This document shows, piece after piece, positions 42,560 through 52,963 of a DNA stretch of 64,000 bases (positions within the stretch are counted from its first letter, which is position 1; every line of letters begins with the position of its first letter). The position numbers and the translations under genes are program-made. The notes below the pieces were generated by a model. The model was not told the origin of the DNA, ran no database searches, and saw nothing but the letters and a program-made list of their open reading frames with translations. Origin of the DNA: Streptomyces violascens (GTDB lineage Bacteria > Actinomycetota > Actinomycetes > Streptomycetales > Streptomycetaceae); assembly GCF_014649955.1 (NCBI RefSeq), contig NZ_BMUA01000002.1, forward strand, positions 186,001 to 250,000, in the 5' to 3' direction.

Positions 42560-45500
42560 GTGATCCCCCTGCGAAGAACGGCCGTCGCGCTCGCGGCCGC
42601 CCTGTGTGCGGCGCTCGTGCCCGCGCTGCCCGCCACGGCCGCGCCGAAGCCGCCCGCGCCGCCCAGCGACGCGCGGCTCGCCGCCGAGCCGGCCCGGCAC
42701 GACGCGACCCGGGAGCAGTTCTACTTCGTGCTCCCGGACCGGTTCGCCAACGGGGACACCTCCAACGATCGCGGTGGACTCACCGGCTCGCGGCTCGACA
42801 CCGGGTACGACCCCACCGACAAGGGGTTCTACCAGGGCGGCGACCTCAAGGGGCTCACCCGGAAGCTCGACTACATCAAGGGGCTCGGGACCACCGCCAT
42901 CTGGCTCGCCCCGATCTTCAAGAACAAACCCGTGCAGGGCACCGGCAAGGACGCGTCGGCCGGCTATCACGGGTACTGGATCACCGACTTCACCCAGGTC
43001 GACCCGCACTTCGGGACCAACGCCGACCTCACGAAGCTCATCGCGGGCGCCCACGCCAAGGGCATGAAGGTCTTCTTCGACGTCATCACCAACCACACCG
43101 CCGACACCGTCGACTACGCCGAGAAGCAGTACGGCTACCGCCCCAAGGGCGCCTACCCCTACCTCGACGTCAGCGGCCGCCCCTTCGACGACCGTGCCGG
43201 AATGAAGAAGGTCGACTCCCACTCCTTCCCCTACACGCCCGTCGTCAAGGAGAAGAAGGTCCCGGCCTGGCTGAACGACCCGACGATGTACCACAACCGG
43301 GGCGATTCGACCTTCGCGGGCGAGAGCGCCGAGTACGGCGACTTCTCCGGGCTCGACGACCTGTGGACCGAGCGGCCCGAGGTCGTCCTGGGCATGGAGC
43401 AGATCTATGAGAAGTGGGTCCACGACTTCGCCGTGGACGGTTTCCGCATCGACACGGTCAAGCACGTCGACCTGGACTTCTGGACCCAGTGGGCGACGGC
43501 GCTCGACGCGTACGCGAAGAAGCGGGGGCGGCCGGACTTCTTCATGTTCGGCGAGGTCTACTCCGCCGACACCGCCGTCACCTCCCCCTACGTCACCCGG
43601 GGCCGCCTGGACGCGACCCTCGACTTCCCCTTCCAGGACGCGGCGCGCCAGTACGCCTCCCAGGGCGCCCCGGCCGCCAAGCTCGCCTCCCTCTTCGCCG
43701 ACGACTACCGCTACACCACCGACAAGGCCAACGCCTACGAGCAGGTCACCTTCCTCGGCAACCACGACATGGGCCGCATCGGCTCGTTCCTCAAGCAGGA
43801 CCACCCGGGAGCCGGCGACGCCGAACTGCTCCAACGTGACCGCCTTGCCCATGAGCTGATGTTCTTCAGCCGGGGCAACCCGGTCGTCTACTACGGAGAC
43901 GAGCAGGGCTTCACCGGCGCCGGCGGCGACAAGGACGCCCGCCAGACGATGTTCGCCTCGAAGGTCCCCGACTACCTGGACGACGACGAGCTGGGCACCG
44001 ACCGCACCCACGCCTTCGACGCCTACGACCCCACCCACCCGCTCTACCGCACCATCGCCGACCTCTCCCGCCTCACCAAGGCCAACCCGGCGCTGCGCGA
44101 CGGCGTCCAGACCGAGCGCTACGCCAAGGACTCCGTCTACGCCTTCTCGCGTACGGACGCCACGGCGCGCACCGAGTACCTGGTGGCCGTGAACAACGCC
44201 ACCGAGCCGAAGAAGGTCGCCGTGCCCACCGGCTCGCCAGACACGAACTTCGGTGTGCTGTACGGAGGTTCGGGCTCGGTACGCAGCGGCTCGGACGCCA
44301 CCGTCGAGGTGACCGTGCCCGCGCTGTCCTCCCTCGTCCTGAAGGCGGCGGCCCCGCTGCCCGCGCCCGCCGCCAAGCCGACGATCACCCTGAAGGCTCC
44401 CGCTCCCGGAGCCACCGGCACCGTGGAAGTCTCCGCCGACGTCAGCGGTGGGCAGCTCGACCGGGTCGTCTTCGCCGCGCAGAGCGGCAACGGAAAGTGG
44501 CAGACGCTCGGCTCCGCCGACCACGCACCCTACAAAGTCACCCAGTACCTGGATCTGGCAGCCGGAACTCCCGTGCGCTACAAGGCAGTTGTGGCCGACA
44601 GCGCCGGACGTACCGCGAGCGCGCTCGCCTCGACGACGGCGGGGCAGAACCCTCCGCCCGCCAAGCCCACGGCCGTCGAGCGGGACTACGCCGTCGTGCA
44701 CTACCAGCGCCCGGCCGGCGACTACGACGGCTGGCAGCTGAAGGCCGACGGCCGGAGCGCCGCCTTCACCGGGCGCGACGCCTACGGCGCCTTCGCCTGG
44801 ATCAAGCTCCCGCAGGGCGCCGGATCGCTCGCGTACACCGTCGCCAAGGGCGACACCGCCGACGGGCCGCAGCGCACCGTCGACCTCGGCCGCACCGGCG
44901 AGGTGTGGGTGGAGCAGGGCAAGGACGGCCAGGAGGAGCAGGCGCCGGCCGGTGCCTACCCGCCGCAGGACAAGTCCAAGGTGGTCCTGCACTACGCCCG
45001 GCCCGACGGCGACTACGACGGCTGGGGCCTGCACACCTGGACCGGCGCCGCCTCGCCCACCGACTGGTCCAAACCGCTGATGCCGACCGGCCGCGACGCG
45101 TACGGGGTGATCTTCGAGGTGCCGCTCGCCCAGGGCGCGACCTCGCTGAGCTACATCCTGCACAAGGGCGACCAGAAGGACCTCCCCGACGACCAGTCCC
45201 TCGGCCTCGCCACCTACGGGAACGAGGCATGGCTCCTCGCCGGGCAGCCCAAATACCTCCTCCCGCAAGGCAATGCGGGCGTCTCGCTCGACCTCGGCAA
45301 GGCCGAGGCGCAGTGGATCGACCGGAACACCGTCGTCTGGAAGGTGAAGGCGACCGACGCGACCAGCGAACAACTGGTGTACGCGCCGGGCGGCGGCATC
45401 GCCGTCAAGGACGGCGCGCTCTCGGACGAGGGCCAGTGGCTGCGGCTTGCGCCCGCCGCGCTGAGCGACGCGCAGAAGGCCAGGTTCCCGCAGCTCAAGG

Positions 45501-47860
45501 ACTATCCGGCGTTCACCGTTGACGCCCGCGACCGGTCCCGTGTCCGCGAGTCCCTCAAGAGCCAGCTCATCGCGACCCAGCGGGCCGCCAACGGGGCGCT
45601 GCTCGCCGCGACCGGCGTCCAGACCCAGGGCGTTCTCGACGACCTGTACAGCGGCGCCGCCGCCAAAGCCGCGCTCGGCCCCGTCTTCGACCACGGCCGC
45701 CCCACCCTCTCCCTGTGGGCGCCGACCGCACAGCAGGTCTCCCTCGAACTCGACGGGCGAACGCTTGCGATGCGGCGGGACGACGCCTCCGGCGTCTGGT
45801 CGGTGACCGGGCCCGCGTCCTGGTCGGGCAAGCTCTACCGGTACGCCGTGAAGGTGTGGGCGCCGAGCGTGCACAAGGTCGTGACCAACCTGGTCACCGA
45901 CCCGTACTCGACCGCTCTCACCGCCGACTCGGCCCGCAGCCTGGTCGTCGACCTCGCCGATCCGAAGCTGGCCCCCAAGGGCTGGGCCACCCTCAAGAAG
46001 CCGGCCGCCGTGCCGCTGCGCGACGCCCGGATCCAGGAGCTGCACATCCGCGACTTCTCCATCGCGGACCCCACCTCGCACCACCCCGGCCAGTACCTGG
46101 CCTTCACCGACACCGGCTCCGACGGCATGAAGCACCTGGCCCAGCTCGCCAAGTCGGGCACCTCGTACGTCCATCTGCTGCCCGCCTTCGACATCGCCGG
46201 GATCCCCGAGAAGAAGTCCGAACAGGCCACTCCTGCCTGTGACTTGAAGGTGTACGCACCCGACTCCGAGGAGCAGCAGGCCTGCGTCGCCAGGGCGGCC
46301 GCGAAGGACGCGTACAACTGGGGTTACGACCCGCTGCACTACACCGTCCCCGAAGGCTCCTACGCCGGCGACCCGGACGGGATCCGCCGCACGATCGAGT
46401 TCCGGCAGATGGTGCAAGGGCTGGGCAACGCCGGGCTGCGCACGGTCATGGACGTCGTCTACAACCACACCGCCGCGAGCGGGCAGGCCGACGACTCGGT
46501 GCTCGACAAGATCGTGCCGGGTTACTACCAGCGTCTGATGCCCGACGGCAGCGTCGCCAACTCCACCTGCTGCGCCAACACCGCGCCCGAGAACGCCATG
46601 ATGGGCAAGCTCGTCGTCGACTCGGTGGTGACCTGGGCCAAGCAGTACAAGGTCGACGGGTTCCGCTTCGACCTCATGGGCCACCACCCGAAGGCCAACA
46701 TCCTGGCCGTGCGCAAGGCGCTGGACGCGCTGACGCCCGCGAAGGACGGCGTCGACGGCAAGAAGATCATCCTGTACGGCGAGGGCTGGAACTTCGGCGA
46801 GGTCGCCGACGACGCCCGCTTCGTGCAGGCCACCCAGAAGAACATGGCGGGCACCGGCATCGCCACGTTCTCCGACCGGGCCCGCGACGCGGTGCGCGGC
46901 GGGAGCCCCTTCGACGCCGACCCGGGCGTCCAGGGCTTCGCCTCCGGCCTCTACACCGACCCCAACTCCTCCATGGCGAACGGCACTTCGGCCGAGCAGA
47001 AGGCCCGCCTGCTGCACTACCAGGACCTCCTCAAGGTGGGCCTGACCGGCAACCTCGCCGCGTACACCTTCACCGACAGCTCCGGCCGCAGCGTCAAGGG
47101 ATCCGAGGTCGACTACAACGGGGCCCCGGCGGGCTACGCGGCAGCGCCGGGCGACGCGCTCGCCTACGCGGACGCCCACGACAACGAGTCGCTGTACGAC
47201 GCGCTCGCCTACAAGCTGCCCGCGGGCACCTCGGCCGCCGACCGCTCCCGCATGCAGGTCCTGGCGCTCGCGACCGCGGCCCTCTCGCAGGGGCCGGCCC
47301 TGTCCCAGGCGGGCAGCGACCTGCTGCGCTCGAAGTCGCTCGACCGCAACTCGTTCAACAGCGGCGACTGGTTCAACGCCCTGCACTGGGACTGCCGGGC
47401 GGGCAACGGGTTCGGGCGCGGGCTGCCCATGGCCGCCGACAACCAGTCCAAGTGGCCCTATGCCAAGCCCCTGTTGACGAATCCGTCGCTCACCCCAGGC
47501 TGCGCCCAGATCAACGGGACCTCGGCCGCCTACCAGGACCTCCTCGCGATCCGGGGCAGTGAGAGCGCGTTCGGGCTCGCCACCGCGGACCAGGTCCAGT
47601 CGGCGCTCTCGTTCCCGCTGTCCGGCACGGGCGAGACCCCGGGCGTGATCACCATGCGGCTCGGCCCGCTGGTCGTCGTCTTCAACGCGACTCCCGAGGC
47701 TCGGACGCAGCGCGTATCGGCCCTCGCGGGAACCGCGTACGCGCTGCACCCGCGGCAGGCGGCCGGGGCCGACCCGGTCGTGAAGACGGCCACATACGAT
47801 CAGAGTTCGGGGAGCTTCACAGTCCCGGGCCGTACCGTTGCGGTCTTCAAGCAACACTGA
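42560..47860 (+). CDS. pulA: Secreted bifunctional alpha-amylase/type I pullulanase
   Basis: 1766 residues. Signal peptide 1-30 ([22 protein letters not shown]). First GH13 domain ~50-590: D298 ([12 protein letters not shown]), E332 (MFGEVYS), D403 (GNHDMGR). Then an Ig-like segment (~605-700), two starch-binding CBM-like modules (~715-790 and ~810-900; [18 protein letters not shown]), and a pullulanase half: YNWGYDP at ~1252, D1371 ([12 protein letters not shown]), E1408 ([11 protein letters not shown]), D1541 (AHDNESLYD), and a C-terminal beta domain. YNWGYDP marks type I pullulanase (alpha-1,6 cleavage), and the first half should cut alpha-1,4 bonds. It debranches and shortens starch outside the cell. 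GTG 42560 has GAGGAG upstream. Very long compared with ordinary pullulanases because of the fused amylase. Confidence 0.94.
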   Translation: MIPLRRTAVALAAALCAALVPALPATAAPKPPAPPSDARLAAEPARHDATREQFYFVLPDRFANGDTSNDRGGLTGSRLDTGYDPTDKGFYQGGDLKGLTRKLDYIKGLGTTAIWLAPIFKNKPVQGTGKDASAGYHGYWITDFTQVDPHFGTNADLTKLIAGAHAKGMKVFFDVITNHTADTVDYAEKQYGYRPKGAYPYLDVSGRPFDDRAGMKKVDSHSFPYTPVVKEKKVPAWLNDPTMYHNRGDSTFAGESAEYGDFSGLDDLWTERPEVVLGMEQIYEKWVHDFAVDGFRIDTVKHVDLDFWTQWATALDAYAKKRGRPDFFMFGEVYSADTAVTSPYVTRGRLDATLDFPFQDAARQYASQGAPAAKLASLFADDYRYTTDKANAYEQVTFLGNHDMGRIGSFLKQDHPGAGDAELLQRDRLAHELMFFSRGNPVVYYGDEQGFTGAGGDKDARQTMFASKVPDYLDDDELGTDRTHAFDAYDPTHPLYRTIADLSRLTKANPALRDGVQTERYAKDSVYAFSRTDATARTEYLVAVNNATEPKKVAVPTGSPDTNFGVLYGGSGSVRSGSDATVEVTVPALSSLVLKAAAPLPAPAAKPTITLKAPAPGATGTVEVSADVSGGQLDRVVFAAQSGNGKWQTLGSADHAPYKVTQYLDLAAGTPVRYKAVVADSAGRTASALASTTAGQNPPPAKPTAVERDYAVVHYQRPAGDYDGWQLKADGRSAAFTGRDAYGAFAWIKLPQGAGSLAYTVAKGDTADGPQRTVDLGRTGEVWVEQGKDGQEEQAPAGAYPPQDKSKVVLHYARPDGDYDGWGLHTWTGAASPTDWSKPLMPTGRDAYGVIFEVPLAQGATSLSYILHKGDQKDLPDDQSLGLATYGNEAWLLAGQPKYLLPQGNAGVSLDLGKAEAQWIDRNTVVWKVKATDATSEQLVYAPGGGIAVKDGALSDEGQWLRLAPAALSDAQKARFPQLKDYPAFTVDARDRSRVRESLKSQLIATQRAANGALLAATGVQTQGVLDDLYSGAAAKAALGPVFDHGRPTLSLWAPTAQQVSLELDGRTLAMRRDDASGVWSVTGPASWSGKLYRYAVKVWAPSVHKVVTNLVTDPYSTALTADSARSLVVDLADPKLAPKGWATLKKPAAVPLRDARIQELHIRDFSIADPTSHHPGQYLAFTDTGSDGMKHLAQLAKSGTSYVHLLPAFDIAGIPEKKSEQATPACDLKVYAPDSEEQQACVARAAAKDAYNWGYDPLHYTVPEGSYAGDPDGIRRTIEFRQMVQGLGNAGLRTVMDVVYNHTAASGQADDSVLDKIVPGYYQRLMPDGSVANSTCCANTAPENAMMGKLVVDSVVTWAKQYKVDGFRFDLMGHHPKANILAVRKALDALTPAKDGVDGKKIILYGEGWNFGEVADDARFVQATQKNMAGTGIATFSDRARDAVRGGSPFDADPGVQGFASGLYTDPNSSMANGTSAEQKARLLHYQDLLKVGLTGNLAAYTFTDSSGRSVKGSEVDYNGAPAGYAAAPGDALAYADAHDNESLYDALAYKLPAGTSAADRSRMQVLALATAALSQGPALSQAGSDLLRSKSLDRNSFNSGDWFNALHWDCRAGNGFGRGLPMAADNQSKWPYAKPLLTNPSLTPGCAQINGTSAAYQDLLAIRGSESAFGLATADQVQSALSFPLSGTGETPGVITMRLGPLVVVFNATPEARTQRVSALAGTAYALHPRQAAGADPVVKTATYDQSSGSFTVPGRTVAVFKQH

Positions 47861-47932
47861 ACCGATCATTCCGGGTCGTTCAGTGACCTGATTCGGTTGT
47901 TCCCCGCCGCGGGTTGAGTCGATGACCGCACT

Positions 47933-49984
47933 GTGGTCCAGACTGTGCCCGTGGTGGGGAATCTTCCTGCGGAGAGCACGAGTTTCATCGGTCGGTCGGT
48001 CGAACTGACCACCCTGGACGGCCTCCTCGAACAGCATCGGCTCGTCACCGTCACGGGACCCGGCGGGGTGGGAAAATCCCGGCTCGCGCTGCGGACCGCC
48101 CGGCGGATCGAAGGCCGCTACCCCGACGGTGTCTGGTGGGTGGAGCTGTCGCCGCTGCGGGACCGGAACTTACTCGCCGCCACCGTCGCCGACGCCTTCG
48201 ACGTCTTCGACCAGAGCCTGCGCACCGCCTGCGAGGCGCTCTGCTCCTGGCTCGCCGACAAACGCCCGCTCCTGGTGCTCGACACCTGCGAGCACCTGAT
48301 CAGCGCCTGCGGCCACCTGATCGGCGAACTCCTCCAGACCTCGCCGGGGCTCACCGTCCTCGCCACCAGCAGGCAACCGCTCGGCCGGCCGCAGGAACGT
48401 GTCTTCCCCCTGGAGCCGCTGGCCGTCGCCGGCGAGGCGCTCACCCTGTTCAAGGAGCGCGCCACCGAGGCCGTGCCCCACCTCAGCTTCGCCGACCCGG
48501 CCCGCGAGGCCGCGGCCGCCGACGTCTGCCGGCGCCTCGACGGGATCCCGCTGGCCCTCGAACTCGCCGGCGCCCGGCTCCGGTTGTGGTCGGTCGAACA
48601 GCTCGCCACCCGGCTCGGCTCCCGCTTCGAGGTGCTCGCCGACACCCGGGTCGCGGCCCTGCCCCGCCACCAGACCATGCGCACCGCCATCGGCTGGAGC
48701 CACGAGCTGTGCGAACCCCTGGAGCGGCTCCTGTGGGCCCGGCTCTCGGTGTTCGCGGGCGAGTTCGACCTCGCCGCCGCCCAGCACGTCGGCGCGGGCG
48801 GCCCGCTGCCCGCGTGCGCCGTCGAACAGGTGCTGGCGGGCCTCATCGACAAGTCCGTGGTCCGCACCCGGCTCGAACCCTCCGGCCGGTTCGGCCACCG
48901 CATGCTGGACACCATCCGCGAGTACGGCCTGCGCTGGCTCGACGAACTCGGCGAGACCCCCGACGTCGCCGACCGGCACGCCCGCCGCTTCCGCCGGATC
49001 GCCCACGAGGCCGGCGAGGCCTGGATGGGCCCCGGCCAGCTCGACTGGTACGTACGCCTGGAGGCCGAGCACGCGGATCTGCGCACCGCGCTCGAACACC
49101 TCCTCGCGACCGACCCCGAGGCCGCCCTCGACATGGCGGGCTCGCTCTGGTTCGTCTGGTTCTGCTGCGGCCGCCTGCGCGAGGGCCGCGGCTACCTCCA
49201 GCGCGCCCTGGACGGCTGCCCGGGACCCGGACCGTACCGGGCCACCGCCGTGTGGGCGCTCGGCATGTGCGCCTTCCTGCAGGGCGACTTCGTCATGGCG
49301 CACCGGCTCGGCGAGGAGTGCGCCCGGACCGCCACCGACCCCGAACTCCGGCTGCGCGCCGCCTACTTGTACGGCGGCAGTGTCCTCATGCCCGGCGATC
49401 CCGAGCGGGCCCTGGGCATCCTCGACCCGGCCCTCGCCCAGGACACCGGCTTCTCGGCCGGCCGCGTGCTGTGCGCGCTCGCCCGGATCTACGCCCTCAC
49501 CAACCTGGCCCGCCACACCGAGGCGTCCGCCGAAGCCGTGCTGCTTCGCGACGAGTGCGCCGCGCGGGGCGAGCGCTGGATGCGGGCGTACGCCGACTAC
49601 ATGCTGGCGGCGAACGCGCTCGCCCTGGACCGGCCCGCCGAGGCCGCCGCCCACGCCCGCGCCATGCTCGCGTGCAAGCGCCTCCTGCACGACAGTTTCG
49701 GCATCGCCATCGGCCTCGACCTGCTGGCCTGCGCGGTCACCGCCCAGGGCGACGGCGAGGACGGCGCGCTGTTCCTCGGCGTCGGCCAGGAGTGCTGGCG
49801 CACCGTCGGCAAGGCGCAGATGGGCGCGCCCGAACTGACCGCCGTGCGCGAGCAGTGCGAGCGCCGGGCGCGCGCCGCGCTCGGCGACGGGGCGTACGAC
49901 TCGGCCTTCGGCCGCGGCGTGGCCACCGGCCTCGACGACGGGCTCGCACTCGCCCTCAAGGGTGGCTTTCCGGACGGGAGTTGA
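47933..49984 (+). CDS. STAND/NB-ARC ATPase regulator without DNA-binding domain (TTA-containing)
   Basis: 683 residues. NTPase domain: TSFIGRSVELTTLDGLL, Walker A TGPGGVGKSRLALR, Walker B-like RPLLVLDTCEHL, and TVLATSRQPLG, PLALELAGARLRLWS of the AP-ATPase type. The C-terminal half (~360-680) is a helical TPR-like array. Members of this group usually carry a LuxR or SARP DNA-binding domain. None is present here, so it may act through a partner. Codon 80 is TTA (48170-48172), the only one seen in real genes of the window, so translation should depend on bldA tRNA. Start GTG 47933 is uncertain; VVGNLPAE begins the conserved part. Confidence 0.82.
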   Translation: MVQTVPVVGNLPAESTSFIGRSVELTTLDGLLEQHRLVTVTGPGGVGKSRLALRTARRIEGRYPDGVWWVELSPLRDRNLLAATVADAFDVFDQSLRTACEALCSWLADKRPLLVLDTCEHLISACGHLIGELLQTSPGLTVLATSRQPLGRPQERVFPLEPLAVAGEALTLFKERATEAVPHLSFADPAREAAAADVCRRLDGIPLALELAGARLRLWSVEQLATRLGSRFEVLADTRVAALPRHQTMRTAIGWSHELCEPLERLLWARLSVFAGEFDLAAAQHVGAGGPLPACAVEQVLAGLIDKSVVRTRLEPSGRFGHRMLDTIREYGLRWLDELGETPDVADRHARRFRRIAHEAGEAWMGPGQLDWYVRLEAEHADLRTALEHLLATDPEAALDMAGSLWFVWFCCGRLREGRGYLQRALDGCPGPGPYRATAVWALGMCAFLQGDFVMAHRLGEECARTATDPELRLRAAYLYGGSVLMPGDPERALGILDPALAQDTGFSAGRVLCALARIYALTNLARHTEASAEAVLLRDECAARGERWMRAYADYMLAANALALDRPAEAAAHARAMLACKRLLHDSFGIAIGLDLLACAVTAQGDGEDGALFLGVGQECWRTVGKAQMGAPELTAVREQCERRARAALGDGAYDSAFGRGVATGLDDGLALALKGGFPDGS

Positions 49985-50103
49985 CGAAACCCGCATGTGG
50001 CCTCCCCTGTCCGCGATGCGACGCTACGGTGGGTGGCGGACCCGTGTCAGGGAGTGAAGCAGGCCACGTGTGACGGGCCGTGGGAGACGATCGGCGGTGA
50101 ACC

Positions 50104-51717
50104 ATGGCGATGCCCCTGTCGACGGCCCGGGACACGACCGTCCTGGTCGTCGACGACGTCGACGCCAACCGCTGTGCCATGGGCGCCGTGCTCAGCCGCG
50201 CGGGCCACCGCGTCGTATCGCTCTCCACCGCCTCGGCCGCGCTCGTCGAACTCGACACCCGGCTGCGCGCGGGAGCGCTGCCCGACGCCGCGCTCGTCGA
50301 CGTGGGCCTGCCCGACCTGGACGGTTTCGAACTGTGCCGCCGCATCAAGTCCCACCCCGGCACAGCGCCCATGCCCGTCGTGCACTTCTCGGCCGCCTCC
50401 ATCACTCCGCACGACCGCAGCAGGGGCCTGGACGCGGGCGCCGAGGCCTATCTCACCGTGCCGGTCGAGCCCGAGGAGATCCAGGCCGTCATCCGGGCCG
50501 CGCTGCGCGGCGCCCGGCTGCGCCACGAGTCGGCCGCCCTGGCCGGCCGGCTCAGCCGCCTCGCCGAGGCGACCGCCGCCCTGCACCTGGCCCGCTGCCC
50601 GCAAGAACTCGCCGACGCGGCGGCCGCCGCTGCCATACCGCTCACCTCGGGCCCGGTCACCGCGTTCGTGTTCGGCACCAACGCCTTCCTGCACGCGGGC
50701 GGCGTGGCCCGCCCGGCCCAGGCCACCGAGATCCCCGCGCTCGCCGTGCTGCTCCGCCGCGCCATGGCGGGCTGCACCGGCGTACGTTCCGTGCTCGCCC
50801 CGGCCCCGCTGTGGCCGCCGGAACTCTTCGGCATCGAAGGGGCCCGCCTGGTGCTCGCCCGCGGCAAGGCCGACCAGCCGCCCGTCTGCCTCGCCGTACC
50901 GGCCCGGCTGCCGTACGGCCAGGAGACCGAGGAACTGCTCTCCCGGCTCGCCCAGTCCCTGGCCGTCGCCGCGGAATCCCTGCGCACCTACGCCGAGGAA
51001 CGCCACATCGCGCTCACCCTGCAACGCAGCTTCCTGCCGCAGAGCGCACCCCGGCTGCCCGGCGCCGACATCGCCCTGCGCTACGTTCCGGCCTCCAGCC
51101 GCGCCGAGATCGGCGGCGACTTCTACACCGCGCTCAACACGCCCGCGGGACTCCTCGTCGGCGTCGGCGACGTCGTCGGGCACTCGTTGGACGCGGCCAC
51201 CGTCATGGTCGAACTCCGCCATGCCCTGCGCGCGTACGCCACCGACCACCACGAACCGGCCGCCCTGGTCCGGCGCCTGGACCGGATGCTCCAGCACTAC
51301 CACCCCGAGGCCACCGCGACCCTGTGCCTGGCCCTCATCGACCCGGACACGGGCGAGACCCGCATCGCCGACGCCGGACATCTCCCGCCGCTGCTCCTGC
51401 CCCACCGGGGCGAGGCCTCGTTCATCGACACGCGGGGCCCGCTGCTCGGCCTCGGCCTGCGGCACCCGCCCTCGACCCGGCTCCAACTGGGTTCGTGCGA
51501 CGGCCTTTTGATGGTGACGGACGGACTCGTCGAGCGCCGCGGCACCGACCTCGCGGACTCGCTGGACGACCTCAGGCGCACCGCGGCCGCCGCCCCGCCC
51601 GGCACCGAGGCGCTCTGCGACACCCTGCTCGACCGGTTCGGCGACGACCTGGAGGACGACGTGGCCCTGCTCGCCCTGCGCCTCAGCGCGGGCCGAGGGC
51701 CCTCTCCATCAGCGTGA
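50104..51717 (+). CDS. Receiver-linked SpoIIE/PP2C serine phosphatase
   Basis: 537 residues. N-terminal receiver-like domain (~10-130): VLVVDDVDANRCAMGAVL, D66 in LVDVGLPDLDGFELCRRIK. The conserved Lys of receivers is missing, and the motif reads LTVPVEPEE. A linker or GAF-like region follows (~150-310), then the PPM domain (~320-530): AEIGGDFYTAL, VGDVVGHSLDAATVM, VTDGLVERR and LEDDVALLALR bind the metal ions. It probably dephosphorylates an anti-sigma-factor antagonist. It lies 119 bases after the STAND gene on the same strand. Its end overlaps the convergent GNAT gene by 35 bases. Confidence 0.9.
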   Translation: MAMPLSTARDTTVLVVDDVDANRCAMGAVLSRAGHRVVSLSTASAALVELDTRLRAGALPDAALVDVGLPDLDGFELCRRIKSHPGTAPMPVVHFSAASITPHDRSRGLDAGAEAYLTVPVEPEEIQAVIRAALRGARLRHESAALAGRLSRLAEATAALHLARCPQELADAAAAAAIPLTSGPVTAFVFGTNAFLHAGGVARPAQATEIPALAVLLRRAMAGCTGVRSVLAPAPLWPPELFGIEGARLVLARGKADQPPVCLAVPARLPYGQETEELLSRLAQSLAVAAESLRTYAEERHIALTLQRSFLPQSAPRLPGADIALRYVPASSRAEIGGDFYTALNTPAGLLVGVGDVVGHSLDAATVMVELRHALRAYATDHHEPAALVRRLDRMLQHYHPEATATLCLALIDPDTGETRIADAGHLPPLLLPHRGEASFIDTRGPLLGLGLRHPPSTRLQLGSCDGLLMVTDGLVERRGTDLADSLDDLRRTAAAAPPGTEALCDTLLDRFGDDLEDDVALLALRLSAGRGPSPSA

Positions 51718-52216
51718 CCGCGTAGGGGGCGCTCCCGCCATCGGTCTTCGTCGCGAGCTCGCCGACCACGGCGTAACCCGCGGCCTGGTAGTAGCGGAGC
51801 AGAACCGCGTTGTCGGAGCGGCAGTCCAGGCGGCACAGCGGGCGGCCGTTCGCGGCGATCCGCTCCTCCGCGTGGTCGAGCAGGGCCTTCCCCGTGCCGG
51901 ACGGCGCGGCCGCGCGGTCCACCATCAGGCGGTGCACATAGCCGGCCACCGGCGGCTGCGGGCCCCAGGCCGGCTCGTCCTGCCACCACAGCTCGTACGC
52001 CCCGACAGCCTCGCCACCGGCGGTGCGGGCGAGCCACACCTCGCCCTCCTTCATGCGCAGCCGGAAGTGCTCGGCGTCCTTGCCGCCGGGCTGCCACTGG
52101 TCGATGCCGTGGTCGAGCATCCAGCGCGCGGCGCCGTCGTACAGCGAGGTCAGCGCGGGCAGATCGGAGTCGTCGGCGAGATCGAGGACGAGTGGGGACG
52201 TCATGCCGTCGATCAT
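51683..52216 (-). CDS. GNAT-family N-acetyltransferase
   Basis: 177 residues. The acetyl-CoA fold is recognisable by YVHRLMVDRAAAPSGTGKALLDHAEERI (motif A) and LLRYYQAAGYAVVGE (motif B). The N-terminal LDLADDSDLPALTSLY is typical of GNATs acting on small molecules or protein N-termini. Substrate unknown. Starts at ATG 52216 or ATG 52204. Its last 35 bases overlap the end of the convergent phosphatase gene. Confidence 0.85.
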   Translation of the reverse strand: MIDGMTSPLVLDLADDSDLPALTSLYDGAARWMLDHGIDQWQPGGKDAEHFRLRMKEGEVWLARTAGGEAVGAYELWWQDEPAWGPQPPVAGYVHRLMVDRAAAPSGTGKALLDHAEERIAANGRPLCRLDCRSDNAVLLRYYQAAGYAVVGELATKTDGGSAPYAVTLMERALGPR

Positions 52217-52226
52217 GCCGCAGGGC

Positions 52227-52940
52227 TCAGTGCACGCGCGGCGCGGGGACCAGCGGGAGCAGGGCGCCGAGCCGGTCCACCAGCTCGCCGAACGGGCCGT
52301 CGGCGGGCTCGTCCGCCAGCATGGGCAGCACGATCGCGGCCATCTCGGGGTCGTAGGCGGCGCTCACCGCGGCGAGCGCCGCGAAGTCGTGCACCAGCTG
52401 CAACTCCAGCTCGCCGCGCGGAATCCGCCGCCCGTCGAGCCAGATCAACGCCGTCGACTCGGCGAGCGAGACCCAGGACCGTACGACCAACTCCAGCCTG
52501 GCGGGCGGCTTTTGGACGCCGAGGTGCGCCAGGATCTGGAGGTAGGCGGCGTTGCGCACCTCGTCGATCATGGCGTTCGCGGTGCTCGAGCCGACCGCCG
52601 GGCCGCCCCGCATCAGCGCGGAGAAGCCGGGCCCGTGCTCGTCGACGAAGTCGAAGAACCGGCCCATCACCCGCAGCAGCCGGGCGCCGAGCGGGCCCTC
52701 GTGCGGCTCCATGAAGCGGCCCGCGAGCTCGTCCGCGGCCCGGCGCAGCGCGGCCTCGTACAGGCTCTGCTTGCCGGGGAAGTAGTGATACACCAGCGGC
52801 CGCGATATCCCCGCGGCCGCCGCTATCTCGTCGATGGACACATCGTCGGGCGAGCGGTGGCTGAACAGCTCCAGGGCGACCCCGATCAGCTGCTGCCTGC
52901 GCTCGTCGACGCCCATCCTGCGCCGTACCCCGGTCGTCAT
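52227..52940 (-). CDS. TetR-family regulator of the diiron-protein/reductase operon
   Basis: 237 residues. HTH at ~10-55: ERRQQLIGVALELFSHRSPDDVSIDEIAAAAGISRPLVYHYFPGKQSLYEAAL. Downstream it has a TetR ligand domain with FMEPHEGPLGARLLRVM and ELVVRSWVSLAESTALIWLDGRR. Members of this type often sense acyl or lipophilic compounds. ATG 52940 is chosen; ATG 52916 (MGVDERR) fits also. It lies 23 bases downstream of the reductase gene on the same strand, the third gene of the operon, and probably controls its promoter. Confidence 0.88.
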   Translation of the reverse strand: MTTGVRRRMGVDERRQQLIGVALELFSHRSPDDVSIDEIAAAAGISRPLVYHYFPGKQSLYEAALRRAADELAGRFMEPHEGPLGARLLRVMGRFFDFVDEHGPGFSALMRGGPAVGSSTANAMIDEVRNAAYLQILAHLGVQKPPARLELVVRSWVSLAESTALIWLDGRRIPRGELELQLVHDFAALAAVSAAYDPEMAAIVLPMLADEPADGPFGELVDRLGALLPLVPAPRVH

Positions 52941-52963
52941 GCGAACAGAGTACCTACGAGGCC

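Noticed and set aside
40952-48037. A 2361-residue reading frame antisense to the cyanate/amylase/pullulanase region
   Set aside because: It is the shadow of the real genes. In high-GC DNA the antisense frame stays open, and the protein is a monotonous Val/Gly/Arg/Ala sequence with no domain, while the sense strand encodes complete enzymes.
49985-50103. Inverted sequence AGGCCAC/GTGGCCT across the STAND-phosphatase gap
   Set aside because: The arms are about 60 bases apart and contain a mismatch; likely to occur by chance in GC-rich DNA.
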